Source: Herbaspirillum sp. SJZ107
GTDB lineage: Bacteria > Pseudomonadota > Gammaproteobacteria > Burkholderiales > Burkholderiaceae_D
DNA: 64,000 nucleotides
Reading direction: 5' to 3'
NCBI RefSeq assembly: GCF_006715485.1
Contig: NZ_VFNH01000004.1
Span: 62,001-126,000 of the forward strand
A program made the position numbers and the translations under genes. The notes under the pieces were generated by a model, which was not told where the DNA came from, did not search any database, and saw only the letters and a list, made by a program, of their open reading frames with translations. Positions 46,771-55,127 of this stretch are shown piece after piece. Each line of letters starts with the position of its first letter. The stretch's first letter is position 1.

Positions 46771-47199
46771 TCAGGCGCCCGGGTTCCGAAAACAATTGTC
46801 GGGTCGAAAAACGGGGTCGAATACGCGCGCCTTGTCTTCAAAGCCATAGGACCAGCCGTACACCCGTGCGGCCTGCGCGAAGCATTGCTCGATCCACTTC
46901 CTGTAGGCTTCCATCAGGGGCGGAAAATCGTTGAAGCACACTTCGATGCTGTCGTAGCAGCGGCTGCGGATGTCGAACCAGTGCTGCATGAAATACAGCA
47001 GGTAGTGGGTCTGGTCGGCCGTATCCCTGGACACGGCACCGGCCTCGAACATGAGCGCATTGCGCGGCCGGTCTTCGGCCATCCGGAAATGTTTGGCGCT
47101 CAGCCGGCCAACGCGCTCTGCATACGGCGCCGTTTTCGCCAGCTCGGCCAAGGCCGCAATCTCGGCGAAGGTCAGGTTATCTCTGATTACGAACGGCAT
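46771..47199 (-). CDS. Hypothetical protein, co-transcribed with the YdjM-like gene
   Basis: A 142-residue soluble protein starting MPFVIRDNLTFAEIAALAEL. It is aromatic-rich in the middle (THYLLYFMQHWFDIRSRCYDS) and ends RVFDPVFRPDNCFRNPGA. No domain is recognised. The gap to the upstream YdjM-like gene is 14 bases on the same strand, so they are likely one transcript. The base and codon pattern is slightly less GC-rich than average. Only the coding pattern and the operon position support it. Confidence 0.65.
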   Translation of the reverse strand: MPFVIRDNLTFAEIAALAELAKTAPYAERVGRLSAKHFRMAEDRPRNALMFEAGAVSRDTADQTHYLLYFMQHWFDIRSRCYDSIEVCFNDFPPLMEAYRKWIEQCFAQAARVYGWSYGFEDKARVFDPVFRPDNCFRNPGA

Positions 47200-47213
47200 C
47201 GGCGGATTCCCAT

Positions 47214-48455
47214 TCAATGGGCGCTGCCGAGCAGGTCGGCACGCGGATAGGTCCAGTCCGGCACCGGATGCGGGCAGGGCGTGTCCGCCTGCGCCGCGAT
47301 CTCCATGGTCGAGAAATTCGTGCTGCCGACCGGGCCCCAGCGCACGTCGGTGGCCAGGCCGCCGGCAATCGAGGGCGCCCGTGCGAAGCGCAGCCAGGCG
47401 TTCACGTGGCAATCGCGCGCCAGCGACTGCAGCTCGGCCAGGCTTTCGCGACGGTCGCCCAGCCAGGCCAGTTGCGGCGTCGCGTCTTCCGACGCGCGGC
47501 CGGCGATCGGCGCCGGGCAGGCGCGCACCGGATCGATGCCGGGCGCGACGCTGAGCAGGCCGCGCCGCAGGTGGTAGCTGCCGCCGGCGTCGTCGCGCGC
47601 CACCGTCACGAAGGACCAGCACAGCGGATTGGCGGGGTAGGCGGACAGTGCGGTGTCGAGCAGGCGCTCGCCCGGATCGAGGGTGCGCACGGCGGCCGCC
47701 AGCACGCTGCGCGCCTGCTGCAGCGCCACCGCCTGCACGCCGATAAAGGCGAGCGACACCGCCAGCCCGGCCGCCAGCGCCAGCCGGCCGCGCGCGCCGT
47801 GGCGTTCGTGCGCATGGCGCGTCACCCAGGCCAGCACCAGGCCGATCGCGACCAGGGCCGCCAGCGAACCCCATTGCAGGAAGCCGAGCAGGGTGGCCAC
47901 CACCGGGATCAGGACCATCAGGCCGAGGAACAGCCAGCGCAGCCGCGGCCGCGGCACGATGGCCGCGAGCGGCGCCCCGAACGCGAACCAGAACACCGGC
48001 TCGACGATGAACACCAGGTCGCCGTAATACCAGTGGGTGTTCCAGGGCCAGAACGGGTGCACCCCGTAGACGTTCATGCCGTCCATCGACAAGTGCAGCA
48101 GCAGGCCGGCACAGGCCGCGATGACGGCGCCCCAGCGCGCAGTGGCACTGACCTGCAGCAGCCGGCGCGCGTTCGGCCACAACAGCCAGACCAGGGCCAG
48201 CAGCACGAGCACTTCGCCCAGCGCCGCCAGCAGCGTGTGGGTATGGCCGCGGTGGTGCAGCAGGTAGCCGAGCGGCGCCGGCAGGATGCGGGTATAGACC
48301 AGGTCGAGGTCCGGGAAATTGCTGGCCAGGCAGCCGACCGTCAGCAGCATGCGCTGGCGCGTGCGCTCGCGGGCGGTGTCGGGTTCCGGCGGCAGGCTGC
48401 GGTCGATCAGGGCGCCGATGCCGAGGCCGACGACCGAGTGAGTAATATTGTCCAT
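47214..48455 (-). CDS. YdjM-type inner-membrane metal-dependent hydrolase
   Basis: A 413-residue protein starting MDNITHSVVGLGIGALID, the signature of the YdjM/DUF457 family of LexA-regulated or membrane-bound metal-dependent hydrolases. The histidines and aspartates of the active-site region are visible: NITHSVVG, SNFPDLDLVY, HHRGHTHTLLAA and LLHLSMDGMNVYG. Several membrane segments follow. The C-terminal third is a soluble extension that I do not recognise. The substrate is unknown. It is followed by the small hypothetical gene. Confidence 0.8.
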   Translation of the reverse strand: MDNITHSVVGLGIGALIDRSLPPEPDTARERTRQRMLLTVGCLASNFPDLDLVYTRILPAPLGYLLHHRGHTHTLLAALGEVLVLLALVWLLWPNARRLLQVSATARWGAVIAACAGLLLHLSMDGMNVYGVHPFWPWNTHWYYGDLVFIVEPVFWFAFGAPLAAIVPRPRLRWLFLGLMVLIPVVATLLGFLQWGSLAALVAIGLVLAWVTRHAHERHGARGRLALAAGLAVSLAFIGVQAVALQQARSVLAAAVRTLDPGERLLDTALSAYPANPLCWSFVTVARDDAGGSYHLRRGLLSVAPGIDPVRACPAPIAGRASEDATPQLAWLGDRRESLAELQSLARDCHVNAWLRFARAPSIAGGLATDVRWGPVGSTNFSTMEIAAQADTPCPHPVPDWTYPRADLLGSAH

Positions 48456-48573
48456 GCTGCAATCTTACCTTGAACGCAAGCTTGGCAGGATTCGGATGAA
48501 CCCGTGCGAGCTCGTCCCAAGTATTGCAACTAATCGACAAGCGGCGTCACGAACTAATTAAAAGCGCGGCCAG

Positions 48574-49170
48574 TCAGGCAGCGTCCGCAGCCACGGCCAG
48601 GTAACCGACGTAGCCAGCCGGCAGCGCCAGCGGAAAACAGCGACAGGCTTGCAGCACCGGCGCGCGCTCGGCACGCCACTCGTCCAGTTGCAGGCCGAGG
48701 CATTTCAGGCGCGCCTCGTGTTCGCTCCAGGCGCGCGCAAACCCGGCATCGCGCGCCGCAAAGGGCAGGGCGGCAAGCTGGGCCGCGACGGCCGGTCCGA
48801 GATAGTCGCGCGCCACCGGCTCCCAGTCCGGCACCGGCACGACCTGGCTGACGTCGATGCCGACCGCGCCGCCGTCGGCGCGGAACGCGGCCACCGAGAG
48901 CTCGCCATCGTGGCTGATCGCGAGCGCGATGCGGCGTTCGCCGCCATCCAGGGCTGCAGTCGCCCAGGGTGCGGCACCTTCGGGCGAACGCAGCCCGATG
49001 CGATCCGGACCGACGCCGCAATGCGCCGCCAGCGCGGCTGCCAGGGCGGCGCGGATGCGCAGCCGGGCCGTCTCGCGGTCCGGCTGGCCAGGCACGCCGA
49101 TCACGCGCACGCCGCCCGGCCCTTCATGGACGGGATCGCCGGGCCAGGCTGGCGTGACGGGCGCGTCCAT
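48574..49170 (-). CDS. 4'-phosphopantetheinyl transferase of the Pls-type operon
   Basis: A 198-residue Sfp/AcpT-like transferase that would attach the phosphopantetheine arm of CoA to the carrier-protein serine. The AVGIDVSQV segment holds the magnesium ligand D106, and WSEHEARLK (148-156) is the second family motif, with a histidine where many relatives have lysine. It starts two bases after the synthetase stop, so the pair is one operon. Serving S577 of that synthetase is the natural job. Confidence 0.88.
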   Translation of the reverse strand: MDAPVTPAWPGDPVHEGPGGVRVIGVPGQPDRETARLRIRAALAAALAAHCGVGPDRIGLRSPEGAAPWATAALDGGERRIALAISHDGELSVAAFRADGGAVGIDVSQVVPVPDWEPVARDYLGPAVAAQLAALPFAARDAGFARAWSEHEARLKCLGLQLDEWRAERAPVLQACRCFPLALPAGYVGYLAVAADAA

Positions 49171-49172
49171 GC

Positions 49173-52100
49173 TCACCCCGCCGCCCGCAAGGGTGCCGCC
49201 GGCAAGCCGCTCCAGCTGGTCGCCGCCGGAATGTGCTCGCCCTTCATCACCAGCGTCAGCGGTCCGAGGCGCGCGTTGTCGCCGACCTTGGCGCTGTACA
49301 GCACGGTGCCGCGCGGGCCGACGTAGACCTTGCTGCCGATGTCGACACGGTCGATCTTCATCACCCGGTCTTCGAACAGGTGGGTCTGCGGGCAGGACAA
49401 TGCATTCAGCTCGCTGTGGTCGCCGATGTGGACGCAGTCGAATTCCGTGATGTCGGTGGTGTCCATGTACACGCCCTTGCCGATGCGGCAGCCGAGCAGG
49501 CGGAAGGCGACCGGCAGCCACGGCGTGCCGCGCAGGTAGCGCATGAAGTTCGGCACCGCGATGCCTTCGTACATATTGGTCACGCCTTCGGACAGCCACA
49601 CGAAGGGCGTCCACATCGGTTCCGCGCGTTTCTGGTAGCGGCCCAGCAGCAGCCATTTGAAGGCGAGCACGAACAGGTAGTTGCCGACGCCGAAGGCCAG
49701 GCCGATCAGCGCCAGGTACCAGACCACCTCGCCCCAGCGCCCCTGGCCGGCGATCGGCATCAGGTCCAGCACCACCGTGTAGCCGACCGCGATCACCACC
49801 GCGTGCGGCGCCACGATGCGGAAGGCTTCCACCAGCGCGCGGCCGAAGCGGCGCAGCGGCGAGGGGCGGTAGGTCAGGTGTTCCGGGTAGCCGCTGACCT
49901 GTTCGCGCGCCGGCAGGTGGATCGGGGGCGATCCCAGCCAGGTGTCGCCGCCGGTCATGCGTTCGTTGGCCGGGGCGTGGGTGTGCACGCCGACCAGCAC
50001 GCCTTCCGGCAGGATGGTGCCGTCCGGGATGTAGCTGCCGTTGCCGACGAAAGAGCGGTTCGAGACCACGGTGGGCTCCATCGTCATCCAGCCGCCGTCG
50101 ATCTGTTCGTCGCCCAGCATCACGGCGTCGGCGATGAAGGTTTCGTCGCCCAGGGTCAGCATGTCGGGTACCACGCCCAGCGCGGTCGAGATCTCGGCGT
50201 CGCGTCCGACCTTGGCGCCCAGCAGGCGGTACCAGAAGGGCGCGTACACGGTGGCGTAGATGCCGTGCAGGACATTCAGGCTGGATTCCTGGATGTGGCT
50301 GACCAGCCACTTCTTGCAGTAGGCGTTCGAGTGCACCGCGGAGCGGCCCGGCTGCATGCGCGGCAGGAAGCCCCAGCGGATCCCGGCCGACACCAGCATG
50401 GTCAGGAAGATCAGCACCGCGCTGGCCGGCAGCGCCAGCACGAAGTAGCGCACCAGCTGCCCCTGGATGGTACTGGCCTGCAGCCAGGCCAGGGTGCCGC
50501 GTTCGTCGAACCAGTCGATCAGGACGAAGCTCGGGAACACCGGCATGAAGAACAGGGTCGCCACCAGCAGGATGCCGAACACGAAGAACAGCGCTTCCCC
50601 GGCCAGGCGCCGCCGGCTGGCGCGCGGGCGCGGCGGCAGGGTCGACGGGTCGAAGGCGCCGGCGTCGCGCGCGGGCGAGCCGTTCCAGATGCGGTTGGCC
50701 GGCACCACGGCGCCGTCCTGCAGCGCCGACTGACCCTCGAGGTGGCCGCGCCGCTCGACCCGTGTGTTCCCTTCCAGGATCGCGTACGAGGACACGAAGG
50801 CGTCGTCTTCCAGCGTGACCGCGCCCAGGATCAGGCGTCCGCGCTCGACCCGCGCGTTCTCGAAGTTCACCGCGTTGCCGATGCTGACGTTGTCGCCGAA
50901 GTGCAGCAGTTCCGGCGCGCGCACCGTCATCGAACCGATCACGACGTCGCGGCCGATCCTGGCACCCAGCAGGCGCAGCCACCAGGCGTACAGCGAGGAA
51001 CCGGCCAGCAGGTAGGTCGGCGCCGCCTCGACCAGGCGGTCGGCCAGCCACCAGCGGAAATACGTCCTGCCCCACAATGGGTAGACACCCGCTTTCAGAC
51101 GGCCGGCCACCAGCCATTTGCCGCCGATGGCGAGCACGAATTCCATGACCGTCGCCAGCAGGAACACGCCGATCGACGCCGCGATCGCGCGCGGGATCTT
51201 GTCGCCCGGGTCGCCGGTCATGAAGTGGTAAGTAAAGAAGGGCGCCAGCCACTGCGCCATGCGCAGCGTGACCAGCACCGGCACCGTCGCCAGCTGGGCC
51301 AGGCCGCACAGCCAGCGCCGCGCCGCCGGCGGCGGAGTCCAGTCGTCTTCCATCGCGGCGGTGCCTGCGGCCTGGTCCAGGCTCGAGGCGATCGCGCCGA
51401 TCTGCCGCTGCTGGTAGATGTCGCGCACCGTCATGTGGGCGAAGCGCGGGTCCTGGCGCAAGGCGGTGGCCAGGCGCGCGGCAAAGAAGGAGTGGCCGCC
51501 GAGGTCGGAAAAGAAATCCTGCTCGCGCCGGATCGCCTGGCCCGGGAACAGCCCGGCCAGTGCCGCGAACAGGGCTTCCTCGCCGGGCGTCTCGGGCGTA
51601 TCGGATTCGGCCGGGTCGCTCGGCAGCGGCGCACTCAGGGCCATCGCCTTCAGGGACTTGCGGTCGATCTTGCCCGAGGTCAGGCGCGGCATCACGCTCA
51701 GGACTTCGAAGCGGCTCGGCACCATGTAGGGCGGCAGGCGGCCGGACAATGCGCGACGCAATGTGGCCGGGGCCAGCTGTTCGCCGGTGGCGCCCGCGGC
51801 CGGCACCAGGTAGGCCACCAGGCGGTCGATGCCGTCGTCCTTGCGCAGCAAGACGGCCGTGGTGCCGATGCCGTCCTGCTGGGCCAGTACCGCCTCGATC
51901 TCGCCCAGCTCGACCCGGAAACCACGGATCTTGACCTGGTCGTCGGTGCGGCCCAGGCACACCACCTGGCCGTCCGGCTCGATGCGTGCCAGGTCGCCGG
52001 TGCGGTACAGGCGCGCGTCGTCCATGCCCGAGGCCCACGGGTTGGGCAGGAATTTTTCGGCCGTCAGGTCGGGGCGGCCCAGGTAGCCGGCCGACAGGCC

Positions 52101-53219
52101 GGGGCCGGTGATGCACAGTTCCCCGGTATCGCCGCGCGGAAGGATCTGCAAACCCTTGTCGGTTTCGGTGGAGATGACCAGCAGGCCGTAGTTCGGCAGC
52201 GGATCGCCGATCGTGATCGTGCGCCCCGGTTCCATGCGCGCCAGGCTGGCCGACACCGTGGCCTCGGTCGGGCCGTAGGTATTGAACATCGTGCGGCCGG
52301 GCTTCGAGAAGCGCTCGACCACGGTTTCCGGGCACATCTCGCCGCCCAGGTTGATGATGCGCAGGCCCGGCACGTCCTCGGCGAACAGCGACAGCAGGGT
52401 CGGTACCGCGTGCAGCACGGTGACGCCGTTTTCCGTCAGGAGGCGCGGCAGCGCTTCCGGATCGCCCGCGCTTTCCTTGGGGCCGAGCCAGAGGGTGGCG
52501 CCGACCAGCCAGGAAATCCAGATCTCCTCGAACGACATGTCGAAGGCGACCGAGAAGCCCTGGTAGACGCGGTCGTCGGCACGCACGCCCAGCACCTCGT
52601 TTTCGCTGCGCAGGAAGTGGCAGATGCTGCGCTGGTCGATCAGGATGCCTTTCGGCTTGCCGGTCGAGCCCGAGGTGTAGATCACGTAGGCCGGTGCACT
52701 GCCCGGCACGGCGCCGCGGCGCTGCAGCACGTAGCCGTCAGCGGCCGGCAGCAGCAAGTCCTCGGCCATGTGTAGCGGCCGGGTCGCGCCAGGCTGCGTG
52801 ACGCCGCCGAGGCGCTCGCGCATCCGTTCGCTGCTGACCAGCGCCGGCGAGCCGGCATCCTCCATGCACACCAGCAGGCGCTCGACCGGCGTGTCTTCGT
52901 CGACCGGCAGCCAGGCGGCGCCGGTCTTGGCGATCGCCGCTTGCATGATCAACAACTCGATCCCGCGCGGCATCCACAAGCCGACGATGTCGCCCGGCCC
53001 GATACCTGCCTCGATCAGCCGGGAAGCGGCCAGGCTGGCCTGCTCGTCGAGTTCGCGATAGCGCAGCCGGCGTTCGCCGGACACCAGCGCCAGCTGCTCG
53101 GGCGCCCGGCGCGCACTGGCTTCCAGCAGGTCGGCCAGGATTTCGTTGCGCAGCAGCTCGGGCTGGTGTGGTCCATACAGGACGTCGGGGTGCCGCGTCA
53201 GGGAAAGGTGATCGTTCAT
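49173..53219 (-). CDS. Pls/PosA-family non-ribosomal peptide synthetase (single A-PCP module, membrane-bound)
   Basis: A 1348-residue protein. The adenylation domain (30-530) has YTSGSTGKPKG, FDMSFEEIW and K517. The carrier domain has S577 in LGGHSFF. The rest is a membrane-bound C-terminal part with about six membrane segments (near 640, 685, 880, 930, 1145 and 1175) around three tandem hexapeptide-like units (about 755-845, 1000-1090 and 1245-1335). This is the layout of epsilon-poly-L-lysine synthetase Pls, which lacks condensation and thioesterase domains and polymerises one amino acid. My reading of the substrate pocket is D-M-E-H-I-L-T-V-S-K, with acidic residues D227 and E231 that could suit a basic amino acid. 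The product is inferred. Confidence 0.9.
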   Translation of the reverse strand: MNDHLSLTRHPDVLYGPHQPELLRNEILADLLEASARRAPEQLALVSGERRLRYRELDEQASLAASRLIEAGIGPGDIVGLWMPRGIELLIMQAAIAKTGAAWLPVDEDTPVERLLVCMEDAGSPALVSSERMRERLGGVTQPGATRPLHMAEDLLLPAADGYVLQRRGAVPGSAPAYVIYTSGSTGKPKGILIDQRSICHFLRSENEVLGVRADDRVYQGFSVAFDMSFEEIWISWLVGATLWLGPKESAGDPEALPRLLTENGVTVLHAVPTLLSLFAEDVPGLRIINLGGEMCPETVVERFSKPGRTMFNTYGPTEATVSASLARMEPGRTITIGDPLPNYGLLVISTETDKGLQILPRGDTGELCITGPGLSAGYLGRPDLTAEKFLPNPWASGMDDARLYRTGDLARIEPDGQVVCLGRTDDQVKIRGFRVELGEIEAVLAQQDGIGTTAVLLRKDDGIDRLVAYLVPAAGATGEQLAPATLRRALSGRLPPYMVPSRFEVLSVMPRLTSGKIDRKSLKAMALSAPLPSDPAESDTPETPGEEALFAALAGLFPGQAIRREQDFFSDLGGHSFFAARLATALRQDPRFAHMTVRDIYQQRQIGAIASSLDQAAGTAAMEDDWTPPPAARRWLCGLAQLATVPVLVTLRMAQWLAPFFTYHFMTGDPGDKIPRAIAASIGVFLLATVMEFVLAIGGKWLVAGRLKAGVYPLWGRTYFRWWLADRLVEAAPTYLLAGSSLYAWWLRLLGARIGRDVVIGSMTVRAPELLHFGDNVSIGNAVNFENARVERGRLILGAVTLEDDAFVSSYAILEGNTRVERRGHLEGQSALQDGAVVPANRIWNGSPARDAGAFDPSTLPPRPRASRRRLAGEALFFVFGILLVATLFFMPVFPSFVLIDWFDERGTLAWLQASTIQGQLVRYFVLALPASAVLIFLTMLVSAGIRWGFLPRMQPGRSAVHSNAYCKKWLVSHIQESSLNVLHGIYATVYAPFWYRLLGAKVGRDAEISTALGVVPDMLTLGDETFIADAVMLGDEQIDGGWMTMEPTVVSNRSFVGNGSYIPDGTILPEGVLVGVHTHAPANERMTGGDTWLGSPPIHLPAREQVSGYPEHLTYRPSPLRRFGRALVEAFRIVAPHAVVIAVGYTVVLDLMPIAGQGRWGEVVWYLALIGLAFGVGNYLFVLAFKWLLLGRYQKRAEPMWTPFVWLSEGVTNMYEGIAVPNFMRYLRGTPWLPVAFRLLGCRIGKGVYMDTTDITEFDCVHIGDHSELNALSCPQTHLFEDRVMKIDRVDIGSKVYVGPRGTVLYSAKVGDNARLGPLTLVMKGEHIPAATSWSGLPAAPLRAAG

Positions 53220-53372
53220 CGACGCTAAATGAGGGTAAGCATGGGTTTAAGCAAGGCCGTTGTGCAGTTAAAAACATTGGTCTGCAATCATTGCGCGCAG
53301 CGTAACTCATTTTGAACCCAGCCACGAAACCGTCTGTTTTTTTCTTCACATACGCAGGTTTCATTCGCGTTT

Positions 53373-53386
53373 TTGATCTAAGTCAA
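53373..53386. promoter_or_regulatory. Fnr box upstream of the Aer-type receptor
   Basis: TTGATCTAAGTCAA matches the Fnr consensus TTGAT-N4-ATCAA at nine of ten positions. It is 61 bases before the start codon of the Aer-like receptor. The gene for a four-cysteine Fnr is 4.3 kb away. The rest of the 53220-53446 gap holds nothing else that I can name. Confidence 0.8.
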
Positions 53387-53446
53387 GGAAAATAGTTGCC
53401 GTGAGTCCATAAAATTACCATGTTTCACAAGAATTAAGGATTACCT

Positions 53447-55009
53447 GTGCGTACCAACCTGCCGGTCACCGGCATCGAATACCTGCTCCAGGATGGCCAG
53501 TCGATCGTCTCCAAGACCGACACCAAAGGCCGCATTACCTACGTCAACCCGGCCTTCATCGAAGTCAGCGGTTTCGCCGTCGACGAATTGCTGGGCAAGG
53601 CGCACAACATCGTGCGCCACCCGGACATGCCGCCGGAAGCCTTCGCCGACCTGTGGGCCACGCTGCAGGCCGGCGAACCCTGGACCGGCATGGTCAAGAA
53701 CCGCCGCAAGAACGGCGATTTCTACTGGGTGGTGGCGAACGTGGTGCCGGTCAAGGAAAACGGCCGCGTGGTCGGCTACATGTCGGTCCGCACCCGGCCC
53801 GGGCGCGACCAGGTCAAGGCGGCCGAAGCGCTGTACCGGCGCTTCCGCGAGAAGAAAGCCGAGGGACTGGCGATCCGCCGCGGCGCCGTGGTCAAGTCCG
53901 GCTGGGCGGCGCGCCTGCTGGCCCTGCGCAGCATGCCGCTGGGACGGCGCCTCGGCCTGATGCTGGGTTCGCAGTCGGCGCTGCTGCTGGCGCTGGCCGC
54001 CGCCACCGGCGGCATCGTGTGGCGCGTGCTGGCCGGCGCCGGCGCGGTCCTGACGCTGCTGGCCTGGGCCGAGCTGCAGCGCGCCATCGTGGCGCCGCTG
54101 GGCCAGGCGCGCGACGCCGTCAATGCCCTGGCCGGCGGCGACCTGTCGCACATGCCGCCGAGGGGCCGCGACGACGAAATGGGCAGCTTGCTGCTGGCGC
54201 TGCGCCAGCTGAACGTGAACCTGACCGCGATCGTCGGCGACGTGCGCGCCAACGTCGGCTCGATCGAAGCGGCCACGCGCGAGATCGCCACCGGCAACCA
54301 CGACCTGGCCCAGCGCACCGAAGCCCAGGCCGCGAGCCTGGAGCAGACCGCCGCCAGCCTGGCGCAGGTGGCTGCCGCGGCCGGACAGAACGTCGACAGC
54401 GCGGTCCGCGCCGACGGCCTGGTCGGCGCCGCCTCCAGCGTCGCCGGGCGCGGCGGCGATGCGGTGCAGGCGGTCGGCGCCACCATGGGCCAGATCAGCG
54501 GCTCGGCCACCCGCATCGTCGACATTATCGGCCTGATCGACGGCATCGCCTTCCAGACCAACATCCTGGCGCTGAACGCGGCGGTGGAAGCGGCGCGCGC
54601 CGGCGAGCAGGGGCGCGGTTTCGCGGTGGTGGCGGGCGAGGTGCGCAGCCTGGCCCAGCGCTCCGCCGGCGCGGCCAAGGAAATCAAGGCGCTGATCGAG
54701 GATTCGGTGCAGAAGGTCGGCCAGGGCAACGACCAGGTCGGCAACGCCGGCCAGACCATGCGCGAAGTGGTGGCCTCGGTGCAGGACGCCGCCGTCATCA
54801 TGCACGGCATCACGCTGGCCTCGCGCGAGCAGGGGCAGGGCATCGCCCAGGTGAATGCGGCGATGGCGGAACTGGATGCGATCACGCGCCAGAACGCGGC
54901 GCTGGTCGAGGAATCGGCGGCGGCATCGTCCAGCGTGGCGGAGCAGGCGGCGCATCTGTCGCAGGCGCTGGATGTCTTCAAGATCGACACGCGTTCGCTT
55001 ACTGCTTAA
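53447..55009 (+). CDS. aer: Aerotaxis receptor (PAS-HAMP-methyl-accepting chemotaxis protein)
   Basis: A 520-residue energy or redox taxis transducer. Residues 20-110 are a FAD-type PAS domain: GRITYVNPAFIEVSGF, HNIVRHPDMPPEAFADLW and the KNRRKNGDFYWV run are nearly those of E. coli Aer. A membrane hairpin lies at about 170-215, a HAMP region follows, and the signalling domain has the AFQTNILALNAAVEAARAGE hairpin tip. The start is GTG 53447 with AAGGA six bases upstream. The Fnr box suggests higher expression at low oxygen. Confidence 0.92.
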   Translation: MRTNLPVTGIEYLLQDGQSIVSKTDTKGRITYVNPAFIEVSGFAVDELLGKAHNIVRHPDMPPEAFADLWATLQAGEPWTGMVKNRRKNGDFYWVVANVVPVKENGRVVGYMSVRTRPGRDQVKAAEALYRRFREKKAEGLAIRRGAVVKSGWAARLLALRSMPLGRRLGLMLGSQSALLLALAAATGGIVWRVLAGAGAVLTLLAWAELQRAIVAPLGQARDAVNALAGGDLSHMPPRGRDDEMGSLLLALRQLNVNLTAIVGDVRANVGSIEAATREIATGNHDLAQRTEAQAASLEQTAASLAQVAAAAGQNVDSAVRADGLVGAASSVAGRGGDAVQAVGATMGQISGSATRIVDIIGLIDGIAFQTNILALNAAVEAARAGEQGRGFAVVAGEVRSLAQRSAGAAKEIKALIEDSVQKVGQGNDQVGNAGQTMREVVASVQDAAVIMHGITLASREQGQGIAQVNAAMAELDAITRQNAALVEESAAASSSVAEQAAHLSQALDVFKIDTRSLTA

Positions 55010-55029
55010 ATAAAGGGGCTCGGCGGTTT

Positions 55030-55043
55030 TTGATGTAAGTCAA
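55030..55043. promoter_or_regulatory. Fnr box upstream of hemN
   Basis: TTGATGTAAGTCAA matches the Fnr consensus at nine of ten positions and differs from the aer box by one base. It lies 84 bases before the hemN start and 21 bases after the aer stop codon. A TAAACT element at 55066-55071 would give a start site about 41 bases from the box centre, the spacing of class II activation. That -10 is weak. Confidence 0.8.
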
Positions 55044-55127
55044 AGATTTAGCTGAGCCCGCTCAATAAACTCCTCGTATAGATTTCCACCTGGCATGGGT
55101 CATGTGGATCACAAGGAGTTAGTTGAC

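Noticed and set aside
48574..52335. Single 1253-codon minus frame covering the PPTase and part of the NRPS
   Set aside because: Only its last 198 residues form a protein, the phosphopantetheinyl transferase starting at ATG 49170. The rest is out of frame with the NRPS.
49233..52775. Plus-strand open frame of 1180 codons opposite the NRPS gene
   Set aside because: It is antisense to the A-PCP and membrane parts of the NRPS and has no recognisable motif.
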